Shown piece by piece: positions 52,468-60,961 of a stretch of 64,000 bases of DNA. The translations under genes and the position numbers were made by a program. Position 1 is the first letter of the stretch. Every line of letters starts with the position of its first letter. The DNA comes from Halovivax gelatinilyticus (GTDB lineage Archaea > Halobacteriota > Halobacteria > Halobacteriales > Natrialbaceae). The stretch lies in contig NZ_CP101322.1 in NCBI RefSeq assembly GCF_024300625.1, forward strand, positions 2,741,992-2,805,991, given 5' to 3'. Under the pieces are notes generated by a model. That model made no database searches. It was not told the DNA's origin and saw nothing but the letters and a program-made list of their open reading frames with translations.

Positions 52468-55400
52468 ATGTCCTCGCTTCTGTCCTACACCTGGGATTCA
52501 ATCTACGAGAGCCGACACGACGGGGCCGGTTCCCACCTCGTCGAGGACTTCTACGTCCCCGCGCTGGAACGCAGCGTACGTTACGATCGAATCGCTGGCT
52601 ACTTCTCGAGCAGTGCTCTCGCAGTCGCTTCGCGAGGAATCGAATCTCTTCTTCAGAACGATGGTGAGATGCGTCTTGTCGTTGGTGCAGAGTTGTACGA
52701 AACGGACCGCCCGGTCCTTGAGGCGCTCACTGACGAACTAGAGGACTCGCTGGAGGAACTCGACGACGAAAGGTTGAACGCTCAACTGGTGCTCCTCGCT
52801 CGACTCCTCCGCGAAGAACGGCTCCACATCAAAGTCGCGATCCCCAGAGAGGGGAATTGGCGTATCTTCCATCCGAAGGTTGGGATTTTCCACGACGATG
52901 ACGAGAACGCGCTCTCCTTCGAGGGAAGCATCAACGAGACGATCGGCGGCTGGCAGGAGAATTACGAGCGCTTCAAGGTTCACTGCTCGTGGATCGACGA
53001 ACAACAATCGTACGTCGAGGCCGATATCGAGACGTTTGATCAACTCTGGTCCGACGAGCATCCGTACGTCGAAGTACACGACCTCCCCGAGGCGATCGAA
53101 CGGGAACTTATCGACTGGAAGGATCCCGAATCAGACGCGCAACTCGAGAAGGCGATCCAGATCGCTCGCGGAGAGGCCCCGCTGACCGAGCGGGACAAAG
53201 CGAATATCATCGCAGACGGCAACCTTTCTCCAGGTGGTCTCGCACTCGCCGAAGAAGCCAGCACGATCACGCCGTGGCCACACCAGCGCGTCGTCTCCGA
53301 TACCCTCGTCAACACCTACCCGAATAGCTTTTTGCTGTGTGACGAAGTCGGGCTCGGGAAGACGATCGAAGCTGGTCTCACGCTCTCCAGGCTCGGTCTC
53401 ACTGAGGAACTCGACACCGGACTACTGCTCGTTCCGGCGAGCCTGCCCGTCCAGTGGCAGGAGGAGCTCTGGGAGAAGTTCAACCTGAACGCGTATCGGT
53501 ACGACCGAGGGAGCGACTACGAGTACGCGTTCATCGACGCGTTTGATCGAGAGCATTCGCCGCCGGATCCAGCCGATCTCGATCTCGACGAAAATAGATG
53601 CGAGGAGGCGTGGGTCGAGAGTCCGATCTGGCGGTTCCTCCACGATCACCAGACCGACCAGGATAGGGACGGCCCCGCGGTCGTCATCATGTCCTGGCAC
53701 ACCGCTCGCTTGAAAGGCCGGTGGGACCAGGTTGCGCCACGAGATAACGGACGAGTTCGGACACGAGCTGACGTCCCAGCGAGTTGTCGCGGACGACCGA
53801 GAACGAACAGGGAAGGGGTCTGGGACGCCGTCGTCGTGGACGAGGCACACAACGGCCGCAAGGGTAGCAACTTCTACTCGATGCTCGAACGGCTCCGGGA
53901 TCACACCCAGACCTACTATCTGTTGACCGCGACGCCGATGCAGCTGCATACGGGTGAGCTGTACGACCTGATGGCCTTGCTGGACCTTCCCGGTGCGTGG
54001 GACGATCAGGACGCGTTCGTCGAGTTCTTCGAGACCAGACGCGCCCTGTCGGCAGCGATCGATGCCGTACACGGAGACGCCGGTGGATCTACTGCCGACG
54101 ATTCGTGGTCTGCCCAAGCTACGCTCACGGAAGGCCACTACCAGGACCGACTTGCGGGAGATCGAAGCCTCTCGGATCGCATCCTCGACGCTGTCGCTAC
54201 CGAACTCGAAATCAGTGACGATCAACAAGGTCGGTCGATTGCGAAACAATGCCTCCTGCGGGCCTGTGATCTCGCCAGTGAGTACGGCGAGCACTACGAC
54301 GGCTATATCGACACGTTCGAAGCAGCACTGGCGGACCACGACGTCGATCCGTACAACGCGAGGGAAGACGAGAAGCTCAAGTTCCTCCTCTATCCCGACT
54401 GGAAGGCCGAAGAGGAGTGGCTCACGCCGTCCCGGAACGATCGGCTCAACGCGCTGGACGAACTCACCGAGGCGGGCTGGCAGGTCGTCCAGGACGTTTT
54501 CGCCTCGTCGACGCCGGTCGATGCGCTCATCCATCGCAACACCCGGGATACGCTGCGAAAGTACGAACGCGTGGGCCTTCTCGACACGACGGTTCCGGAT
54601 CGCGATCCGGACCAGCGCAAGATCGAACTCACGGATGAGACTCGGGAGGTGTACGACCGTATCGACGAGTACACTCGGAAGTTCTACAAGCTCGCCCAGC
54701 AGTCCGACGAGGCCGAGTCCCGCGCAATCGGCTTCGTGATGACCACGTATCGTCAGCGACTGACTAGTAGCGTCTACGCTATCTCACAGAGCCTCCAGAC
54801 CCGCCTGGAGAAGCTCCGCAGTCAGAAAGCAGTCCTGGAGGGGCGGAAACGAGCCGAAGACCGATCGTATGGGGACTCCCAACAGGTAATACTCGAGACG
54901 CTTACCGAGTACGATCTCGACGACATAGATGCCCTCGACGAGCTCGATGGCGACCTCGAGGATGCAGACCTCTCGGAGATCATCCCGAACGTGACGGACG
55001 AGGGGTTGCATCTTCTGGAACAGGAGATCGAGGAACTGGAGTCGTTCGTCGACGTGCTAGCCGAGATCAATCAGGATCCAAAAATCGGCCAGCTCAAAGC
55101 TGATCTCGACGAACTGACTCGCCAAGGTCACAATCGGGCGATCGTCTTCACACAGTACACCGATACGATGGACTTCATCCGAGAGGGTCTTCTGTCTGTT
55201 CACGGTGAGACGGTTGCGACCTACTCCGGCCGTGGTGGCGAAATCTACGATAGCGATACGGAGAGCTGGGTGCAAGTCGGCAAGGAACGTGTCAAGCGGG
55301 AGTTCGCAGCTGAAGGCGGTCAGGTCGAGATCCTCGTCTGTACCGATTCCGCCAGCGAGGGACTGAACCTCCAGGAGTGTGGTGCGCTGATAAATTACGA

Positions 55401-56424
55401 TCTGCCCTGGAACCCGATGCGTGTCGAACAACGTATCGGGCGTATCGATCGTATTGGCCAGGAGTTCCCCGAAGTGACGATACTCAACTACAGTTACGAG
55501 GACACGGTTGAGACGGATATCTACGAACGTCTAGACGCCAGGATTGGCCTCTTCGAAAACGTCGTTGGTGATATGCAGCCGATTCTATCCGGTGTTAGTA
55601 GTCAGATCCGCTCTGCAACCCTGGAAACTGATCGAGACGAAAGTGGTACGGCGGTCGAAGAAGCTGATCAGGAACTCTCTACCAAGATCGACCAGCAGGA
55701 ACAGAGTGATCGTGTCGAAGTCAGAGAGTCACTGGAAACCGTCGATGAACTCGTCGAACAGGACGTCATCGACGAGGCGAAGCTGGACGCCTGGCAGTCG
55801 TACGCACACCCAGACATCGAAGACGTTGGGGACGAAGATTACACCTATCCCATCCCATACACGGCAGACGCACTTGAGGCGGTCCTCGTCGGGAACAAGT
55901 GGCTCGAAGAGATCGGGATCTCGTTGACGCCAGTTGAGGAGCTGAATCTCACTGCAACTGACGGAGAGTCGATGGATGGGTTCGATTTCGAACGTTCGAC
56001 CTATCGACTTCAACTTGGCGAGCTCGAAGTGCCGGAGTCAGACGGAGAGCAAACAATTGCGCGAGTTATCGCTCCGGAATCGAATGCGATTGCTGTTACG
56101 TTCTCAGCCGAGTGCGCCGACGCCTTCCCTTCGATTCACTATCTCGCTCCAGGGAATCCCTTGCTCGACCAACTCATCACTTCGATCGAAGAAACGTGCG
56201 AGGAACCAAATCGGTTATCGAAGCAGATCGTACCACGCCAAGAGCACGACGGTCTCCCAGTTGTCTGTGGCTGGGCTCGTAACGGTGCAATTGCGATGCT
56301 CGACGATGACGGGATAACCAAAGAAGCGTTAGAAGCCGACATTCTCTTTGCCTGGAATGAAACGTACCTAAGCACTCGAGAGCAGCGGGAGGTTCTACCC
56401 GTTAGTGGCTCTCTAAGCAACTGA
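52468..56424 (+). CDS. PLD-nuclease / SNF2-type helicase fusion
   Basis: The 1318-residue protein has an N-terminal PLD-like domain (RIAGYFSSSALAVASRGIES, then FHPKVGIFHDDDENALSFEG at about 133-153, an HxK motif). The SNF2-type DEAD-like motor follows: Walker A CDEVGLGKTIEAGL near 291, DEAH box VVVDEAHNGRKGS near 455, motif III LLTATPMQLHTGELYDL and helicase C motif VI RIGRIDRIGQ near 990-1000. A C-terminal acidic region of about 280 residues completes it. Such PLD-SNF2 proteins are the helicase component of DISARM-like and DUF1156-linked defence. It probably works with the DUF499 ATPase and methyltransferase upstream. It is GC-rich, unlike the adjacent TrlF-like gene. Confidence 0.88.
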   Translation: MSSLLSYTWDSIYESRHDGAGSHLVEDFYVPALERSVRYDRIAGYFSSSALAVASRGIESLLQNDGEMRLVVGAELYETDRPVLEALTDELEDSLEELDDERLNAQLVLLARLLREERLHIKVAIPREGNWRIFHPKVGIFHDDDENALSFEGSINETIGGWQENYERFKVHCSWIDEQQSYVEADIETFDQLWSDEHPYVEVHDLPEAIERELIDWKDPESDAQLEKAIQIARGEAPLTERDKANIIADGNLSPGGLALAEEASTITPWPHQRVVSDTLVNTYPNSFLLCDEVGLGKTIEAGLTLSRLGLTEELDTGLLLVPASLPVQWQEELWEKFNLNAYRYDRGSDYEYAFIDAFDREHSPPDPADLDLDENRCEEAWVESPIWRFLHDHQTDQDRDGPAVVIMSWHTARLKGRWDQVAPRDNGRVRTRADVPASCRGRPRTNREGVWDAVVVDEAHNGRKGSNFYSMLERLRDHTQTYYLLTATPMQLHTGELYDLMALLDLPGAWDDQDAFVEFFETRRALSAAIDAVHGDAGGSTADDSWSAQATLTEGHYQDRLAGDRSLSDRILDAVATELEISDDQQGRSIAKQCLLRACDLASEYGEHYDGYIDTFEAALADHDVDPYNAREDEKLKFLLYPDWKAEEEWLTPSRNDRLNALDELTEAGWQVVQDVFASSTPVDALIHRNTRDTLRKYERVGLLDTTVPDRDPDQRKIELTDETREVYDRIDEYTRKFYKLAQQSDEAESRAIGFVMTTYRQRLTSSVYAISQSLQTRLEKLRSQKAVLEGRKRAEDRSYGDSQQVILETLTEYDLDDIDALDELDGDLEDADLSEIIPNVTDEGLHLLEQEIEELESFVDVLAEINQDPKIGQLKADLDELTRQGHNRAIVFTQYTDTMDFIREGLLSVHGETVATYSGRGGEIYDSDTESWVQVGKERVKREFAAEGGQVEILVCTDSASEGLNLQECGALINYDLPWNPMRVEQRIGRIDRIGQEFPEVTILNYSYEDTVETDIYERLDARIGLFENVVGDMQPILSGVSSQIRSATLETDRDESGTAVEEADQELSTKIDQQEQSDRVEVRESLETVDELVEQDVIDEAKLDAWQSYAHPDIEDVGDEDYTYPIPYTADALEAVLVGNKWLEEIGISLTPVEELNLTATDGESMDGFDFERSTYRLQLGELEVPESDGEQTIARVIAPESNAIAVTFSAECADAFPSIHYLAPGNPLLDQLITSIEETCEEPNRLSKQIVPRQEHDGLPVVCGWARNGAIAMLDDDGITKEALEADILFAWNETYLSTREQREVLPVSGSLSN

Positions 56425-56493
56425 TTCGGGAAAACTGAAAATTATCGTTTCGAAGGGGAGTGTTTGGTAGGCGAAAACCGGTCGGCCGCCGTC

Positions 56494-56608
56494 GGGCGGG
56501 ACTGAAAGGGGCGAGACTCTCGAGGTGCGAAGCGACGCAAGGATCGCAGGACGCAGGCCGGGGACCGCAGCGAGCTGTAGCCCTCGAGAGTCTCGGGGCT
56601 TTCTGCCC
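56494..56608. other. Strong three-part hairpin, candidate structured RNA or palindromic repeat
   Basis: GAGACTCTCGAGG (56513-56525) and CCTCGAGAGTCTC (56582-56594) are perfect 13-bp complements. GAAAG (56504-56508) pairs with CTTTC (56599-56603), and GGGC (56494-56497) with GCCC (56605-56608), extending one stem. The loop of 56 nt is GC-rich with repeated GCGA/GCAGG units. It lies after the helicase stop. It could be a terminator-like structure, a mobile palindromic repeat or a non-coding RNA. I recall similar GACTGAAAG...GGGCTTTC elements in haloarchaea but cannot verify that here. Confidence 0.5.
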
Positions 56609-56991
56609 GGTAGTGTAGCTGTAGATAGCAGATCAGACTAAATTAAACACCATAGGATGGTGAGCGCGTAGGATCAATTGAGGGGCTTCCGGGATGTCTA
56701 GAACATGTTAAATTGGAAATGCATTGGGGGAAAAGGCGTTGCAAGGGCTGCACTAAACGAATTCATCACTCTGAGTCGAGAGCATAGTGTTACTAAGGTC
56801 ACGACAAATAACGCAACCCGTCCGCAATGGAACACATCCTCGAAACGGAGGGATTTGAGGAGAGTTTCGATGGCATCGGTTGAGAAAAGGAGGTTTGACC
56901 ACATATTGGCTGGGCCAATGCCGAAGATGGCTAACTACTCTGCGATCCCCCCGATACACTTAATTGCTATTAATACAAATAGACCGACACT
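56609..56991. other. A/T-rich region before the HIRAN/PfkB/QueC operon
   Basis: No supported gene. The short frames on both strands lack folded motifs. An ATTAATAC box near 56971-56978 lies about 14-21 bp before ATG 56992, and earlier A/T-rich sequence (ACTTAATTGC) near 56957; either could be the TATA element of the operon. Confidence 0.4.
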
Positions 56992-57954
56992 ATGGGTGGA
57001 GGAGGAGGCGGATATGACCGTCCGTCTAGTAACGGTGGATCGAGAGAAGGTTCTGGGGATTCTGATGAAGACGGATCTAGTAGCGTTCCTCCTCCCGAAC
57101 CAGATCCTGAAGAGGAGACCACCGGAGATCAGTCTGATGAGTCAAATGGAACAGACGACGAAGCGACTCCAGAGGGCTCACCAGCAACTGGTGGTGGTAT
57201 CGGTGCATCAGTAGTGGACCCTGGAGAAGGGCCTAACGGCACGCCTGAAGAGGATGATTCAGAGGCTGAGGAGGAAGATACCGACTCTAAAACAGATGAG
57301 CATGAGAGCGGTCAAGAAGATTGTGAAGTGGAGCATGAAGAAGAGAGAGACGATGAGGACACTGAAAATGATGACAATGATCAGGAAGAAGATGAAGAGG
57401 ATGACAAGGACGATGATGAAGAAGACGAATGCCTGATTGCAGAATTAACACTTCTCCACTCGCCTAACCCGGAACCGTTAGGAGATGCAACTGAGGGGGA
57501 TATCTGTTCAGTACGTTTTCAAGAGAAGGCGGTTTGTGTTGTAGATTCACAAGGAAGGACTATCGGTGCCATCGCTGAACCGTGGGTTAGTACATTGAAG
57601 GAGTGTATCGAACAAGGGCGACAATATCGTGCTCGGATTCTTGATATCGATGGTGGGAAATGCGAAGTTCGAGTGACCAATAAGTGCCTGGTCCACCAGG
57701 CCATCAATCTGACCTCTGTGAATACTGCAGTACGGGACCAGCTGCATCCGGAGCTATTCCTGTCAGTTGAAACAACGAGCGAAGAGGTGTTTGTTGTCAC
57801 AGCTGACGAATCCAGAGTCGGCGACGTTCCTGAGCCGTGGGCTCAACTTCTCAAAGAGTGTATTGAGCAAGGACGATCATACCAGGCAGAGGTTCGTGAC
57901 GTTACACCGGAGTATTGCAAAATCAACATCCGGAACGGAACAGGGGACGAATGA
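56992..57954 (+). CDS. Acidic protein with two HIRAN-like repeats
   Basis: The 320-residue protein begins MGGGGGGYDRPSSNGGSREG, then has about 130 residues rich in Asp/Glu and Ser (a disordered, possibly DNA-mimicking or interaction segment). Two repeats of about 75 residues follow. Repeat one contains VCVVDSQGRTIGAIAEPWVS, then LKECIEQGRQYRARILDIDG. Repeat two contains VTADESRVGDVPEPWAQLLK, then CIEQGRSYQAEVRDVTPEYC. The V.(D/E)..G..(I/V)G.(I/V)...W...LKECIEQGR.Y.A.(I/V) pattern resembles the C-terminal half of HIRAN domains, which bind DNA ends or damaged DNA. The stop overlaps the next start (ATGA). It is the first gene of a coupled three-gene unit. Confidence 0.6.
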   Translation: MGGGGGGYDRPSSNGGSREGSGDSDEDGSSSVPPPEPDPEEETTGDQSDESNGTDDEATPEGSPATGGGIGASVVDPGEGPNGTPEEDDSEAEEEDTDSKTDEHESGQEDCEVEHEEERDDEDTENDDNDQEEDEEDDKDDDEEDECLIAELTLLHSPNPEPLGDATEGDICSVRFQEKAVCVVDSQGRTIGAIAEPWVSTLKECIEQGRQYRARILDIDGGKCEVRVTNKCLVHQAINLTSVNTAVRDQLHPELFLSVETTSEEVFVVTADESRVGDVPEPWAQLLKECIEQGRSYQAEVRDVTPEYCKINIRNGTGDE

Positions 57955-59171
57955 TTATTGCAGGTGGCGCGTATCACGAAACGTGCCAGTTCCCTCCTGA
58001 CACAGCATTCTTCGGATCAGGTGTACGAGCAGCCGCGGCTACCGAGACTATCGTTTCCTCTCGTAACCAACTCCACACATGCATCGGCTCTGCCGACAAT
58101 GAGACACTCGAAACTTACGCGGCCACGTTTGACTTCGGGGTCCACATAACCGAAGTTCCGGAGACAGTTAGCTTCGATTATCTGCATAACCATTCAAATC
58201 CTGTGTTCTCTCCACCAGAGGCATCCAACTATAATTATGAACTCTCAGGAATAAGTGGAGACGCAATCCTTCGATTTGGGCTCCTTGAAGGGTCTGCAAT
58301 TGTGTCCGGTGAGCGCGTAGTCTATGATCCTCAATCAGCAGATCCTGTTCCGTTTTCTGAGAACGGCTCGACTGCCGAGGAACTCGCCCTCGTTCTGAAC
58401 TATGACGAAGCTGTGAAACTAGCTAGTGAAGACGATGTAGAGGCCATTTTTACAGAACTCATGGCAGGTACTACTGCAGCAGACGTGGTCGTCCTCAAGC
58501 GGGGAGCGGAAGGGGCAATCGTCAGGACACCAAGAACAACGACCCGAATCCCGGTTTTTCAGACGGAGTCCGTTTGGGGAATTGGAAGTGGGGATGTGTT
58601 CAGCGCTATCTTTGCTGGCGAGTGGGCAGAAAACGGTGAATCTGCAGCAGAAGCTGCATTGACCGCTTCGAAGGCGACAGCATACTACTGTAAGCACCGC
58701 CATCTACCCATTTCCCGAGAACTCATCGAATCGGTACCCAACACTAGTTCATCGACATTCATCCCACCAGACGCTACTCCTCCGACGGTATATCTGGCAG
58801 GGCCGTTCTTCGACATTGGCGAACGGTTCGTTGTTGAGGAAGTCAAACATCTCTTGGAGAGCGAGGGAGTTGAAGTGATTTCCCCCGCTCACGATATTGG
58901 TCGAGCTGCTGAATACGATAGTCCAGAGGAGGTGGCGCAGCAGGATCTCGACGCCATTGAGAAAGCAGATTTAGTATTTGCGTTATTGGACCATTTGGAT
59001 TCCGGAACGCACTTTGAGTTAGGATATGCTCGGAAAGATGGAACACCGGTTATCGGGTACACGAATGATTTCGAGACAAGCAGTGAAACTATGCTATTAG
59101 GATCTGGGTGTGAGGTGTACGAGGATCTATCCTCGGCGGTCTATCATGCAATCTGGAGGGCATATGCCTGA
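57951..59171 (+). CDS. PfkB-family kinase fused to nucleoside 2-deoxyribosyltransferase
   Basis: From ATG 57951 (MIIAGGAYHETCQFPPDTAF) the protein has 406 residues. Residues about 1-265 resemble PfkB/ribokinase-family sugar or nucleoside kinases: VVLKRGAEGAIVRTP, and VWGIGSGDVFSAIFAGEWAE with the catalytic Asp (Ser replaces the second residue of the usual GAGD). Residues 279-406 are a nucleoside 2-deoxyribosyltransferase: TVYLAGPFFDIGERFVVEEV, DLDAIEKADLVFALLD and the SGTHFELGYA nucleophile Glu near 356. Such enzymes cleave or exchange the base of (deoxy)nucleosides. The fusion suggests one pathway that acts on nucleosides or nucleotides. It is coupled to both neighbours by overlaps of 4 and 8 bp. 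Confidence 0.8.
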   Translation: MIIAGGAYHETCQFPPDTAFFGSGVRAAAATETIVSSRNQLHTCIGSADNETLETYAATFDFGVHITEVPETVSFDYLHNHSNPVFSPPEASNYNYELSGISGDAILRFGLLEGSAIVSGERVVYDPQSADPVPFSENGSTAEELALVLNYDEAVKLASEDDVEAIFTELMAGTTAADVVVLKRGAEGAIVRTPRTTTRIPVFQTESVWGIGSGDVFSAIFAGEWAENGESAAEAALTASKATAYYCKHRHLPISRELIESVPNTSSSTFIPPDATPPTVYLAGPFFDIGERFVVEEVKHLLESEGVEVISPAHDIGRAAEYDSPEEVAQQDLDAIEKADLVFALLDHLDSGTHFELGYARKDGTPVIGYTNDFETSSETMLLGSGCEVYEDLSSAVYHAIWRAYA

Positions 59172-59751
59172 GTCCGTTCTATTACTATCGGGTGGTCTCG
59201 ATTCTGCGACACTCGCATATACTCATAATCCGGACCTCACGGTGACTGTTGATTACGGACAGTGCTGCGCGGACGCAGAGATTCAAGCCTCAGAACAGAT
59301 TGCCGATCAACTGAATCTTGAGCACGAAGTCATCGAGGTGGATTGTAGAAGTTTAGGTGCTGGTACAATGGCAGGAAAGCGGGAGACCAAGCTCAATAGT
59401 GCTCCGGAATGGTGGCCATACCGGAATCAACTCGTGATCACGCTAGTCGCAATGGATGTCGTTCGTCGAGGAGCAGATCGGCTATTGATCGGCGCAGTTG
59501 CCGATGATCAAGATCACGCTGATGGGAAGGAGGAGTTCTTCGAGCTGATAGATTCTCTCCTATCATTTCAAGAAGGAAACCTTCGGGTTAAGGCTCCAGC
59601 AATAGATAGCACAACGGAAGAGTTTGTACGCGAAGCGAACCCCCCTGAATCACTCCTCGGATGGACTCACTCTTGTACAGCATCGAACGCCGCATGCGGC
59701 GAATGCGGCAGTTGTAAGAAACGACAACGGGTCCTCAGCCGCGTTTTCTAG
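59164..59751 (+). CDS. QueC-like PP-loop enzyme
   Basis: The 195-residue protein starts MPESVLLLSGGLDSATLAYT with the SGGxDS PP-loop. It has VTVDYGQCCADAEIQASEQI and the WWPYRNQLVITLVAMD helix corresponding to the QueC (Y)VPxRN region. The C-terminal zinc-type cysteines are in CTASNAACGECGSCKKR. QueC makes 7-cyano-7-deazaguanine from CDG using ATP and ammonia. Here the DxSGYPDCRxxF segment is replaced by DDQDHADGKEEFF, so the substrate may differ. QueC-like proteins also occur in Qat and type IV CBASS defence. No other queuosine genes are in the window. Confidence 0.75.
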   Translation: MPESVLLLSGGLDSATLAYTHNPDLTVTVDYGQCCADAEIQASEQIADQLNLEHEVIEVDCRSLGAGTMAGKRETKLNSAPEWWPYRNQLVITLVAMDVVRRGADRLLIGAVADDQDHADGKEEFFELIDSLLSFQEGNLRVKAPAIDSTTEEFVREANPPESLLGWTHSCTASNAACGECGSCKKRQRVLSRVF

Positions 59752-59831
59752 TTCACCCACAGACACAGCCGCGAATTACACACCCTGAATGATTTTCTAC
59801 TGGCAAACCATCTCGTTTCGACCGTCGTCCT

Positions 59832-60239
59832 CTACTCCTCTGTTTCTTCTTTTAGGATTTCTCGAGCGCGCTCTTCCCCCACTTTACCGATTAGATTTGA
59901 TAGTGACTCGCGAGAGACGGTGTCAAGATACTCCTGAGAATGAACGTACATCTCTACACGCGTTCCGGTCTCCTCGGCGACGGCCCGTGCTGCTTCAAAT
60001 GCAGCTTGGTTATCCCGATCCGCGTCCTTGTCGTCAAACGAACTCCCCCATCGTCCCGGTATGTAGATAGGGCCGACCCCGTCTTCACCTCGATTGTACT
60101 GGAATCGAAACTGACCGACACGGTTGTAGTGCTCGTACAGACCAAGATAGACCTCTATTGAGACGTCAATGTCGTCTCCACGTACAATCTCCTCGATTTT
60201 CCACTGCTTAAATTCCGGGTTGGATGTTTCTGAACCCAT
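59832..60239 (-). CDS. Conserved hypothetical protein at the island's right end
   Basis: The 135-residue protein begins MGSETSNPEFKQWKIEEIVR and is a mostly alpha/beta acidic protein with a YIPGRWGSSFDDKDADRDNQ segment and a C-terminal helix ending REILKEETEE. I do not recognise a family. It is convergent with the QueC-like gene, 80 bp apart. The next 270 bp before attR hold no gene. Confidence 0.6.
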   Translation of the reverse strand: MGSETSNPEFKQWKIEEIVRGDDIDVSIEVYLGLYEHYNRVGQFRFQYNRGEDGVGPIYIPGRWGSSFDDKDADRDNQAAFEAARAVAEETGTRVEMYVHSQEYLDTVSRESLSNLIGKVGEERAREILKEETEE

Positions 60240-60505
60240 AGACCCTACTTTCAGAACGGCTCTATTAGTGTTCCGATGGGCACACTGTGGCTCTAATGAA
60301 GGAATTGCTGTGCTATGAAGGTCGCCAAACTTTCAACCCGGATGCTGCAAATGTGGGATAGTTCCTCGACCGACATCCACCCGCACCATTATGTGATTCC
60401 GACTCAATCTTGTATCCAGCGAACCGCACGATGGCGACGAACCCCATTCGGCAAACGAACGAACTCAACGGCGCACAGAGTGACTCCTTTATAAACAAGT
60501 CACCG

Positions 60506-60552
60506 CCGTCCCTTGGATCCCAACCATCCAGAAAACAAATGGGCGCTGCAGG
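60506..60552. repeat. attR: tRNA-Arg 3' end and flank
   Basis: This is the right-hand copy of the 47-bp repeat at 27719-27765. It overlaps the last 12 bases of the intact tRNA-Arg(UCG) and continues 35 bp beyond the gene's 3' end. Mismatches with attL are spread over the flank, so either the element is old or it brought a slightly different sequence. Confidence 0.8.
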
Positions 60553-60614
60553 ATTTGAACCCGCGACAACTTGGTCCGAAGCCAAGCACTCTGTCCAGAC
60601 TGAGCTAAGCGCCC
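60541..60614 (-). tRNA. tRNA-Arg (anticodon UCG)
   Basis: The 74-nt cloverleaf on the minus strand reads: acceptor GGGCGCT pairing with AGCGCCC, D arm GCTC...GAGT, anticodon stem CTTGG/CCAAG with loop CTTCGGA (anticodon TCG), and T arm GCGGG TTCAAAT CCTGC. TTCAAAT is the standard T loop. It carries no encoded CCA. It is the integration target of the island at 27719-60552. Confidence 0.92.
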
Positions 60615-60731
60615 TCAGCGGGTAGTTCCGGGTGGTCGGGTATAAGTCACTCGATTTGTCGACTACGGATAGCGGCAGACTATCGCTCCTTCGGTCAGTT
60701 TAAGTCCGTAGGCGGTCTGGTATCTTTTACC

Positions 60732-60911
60732 ATGTCCGTACACGACGGATCCGTTGGTCGGTCGGTCGCACAGCGCGACGAGCTCGAGCTTCTCACCGAC
60801 GACGAGCGGGTATGGACAGCCGTCCCGGTCGACGCCGAGGGAGAACAGCGGCTCACGCAGTGGCTCTCGGTCGAGGCCGATCTCCTCTGCGAGCTCGACG
60901 AGTGGCGATAG
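60732..60911 (+). CDS. Small acidic haloarchaeal protein, 59 residues
   Basis: From ATG 60732 the frame encodes 59 residues with the phrase DDERVWTAVPVDAEGEQRLT followed by QWLSVEADLLCELDEWR. This pattern (a W-x-x-V/I-P-V-D... strand, then a W-L-S-V-(E/D)-AD helix and ending LxEWR) is common among small haloarchaeal proteins of unknown function. An opposite-strand frame of 89 codons overlaps it but is less convincing. It is 50 bp upstream of the UbiA gene and probably cotranscribed. Confidence 0.6.
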   Translation: MSVHDGSVGRSVAQRDELELLTDDERVWTAVPVDAEGEQRLTQWLSVEADLLCELDEWR

Positions 60912-60961
60912 GGTCGCCGCGGATCGGACCATTTTTACTGACCCGTTGAGCAGGCAGAGCC

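Noticed and set aside
53422-54534. 370-codon minus-strand frame inside the helicase gene
   Set aside because: It is antisense to the conserved SNF2 motor; its length comes from GC-biased codons of the real gene.
56698-56904. 68-codon minus-strand frame before the HIRAN-like gene
   Set aside because: There is no family resemblance, no promoter, and the overlapping frames on the other strand are equally long.
60663-60932. 89-codon frame on the minus strand next to the tRNA
   Set aside because: It overlaps the plus-strand 59-residue frame at 60732-60911, whose translation better matches small haloarchaeal proteins.
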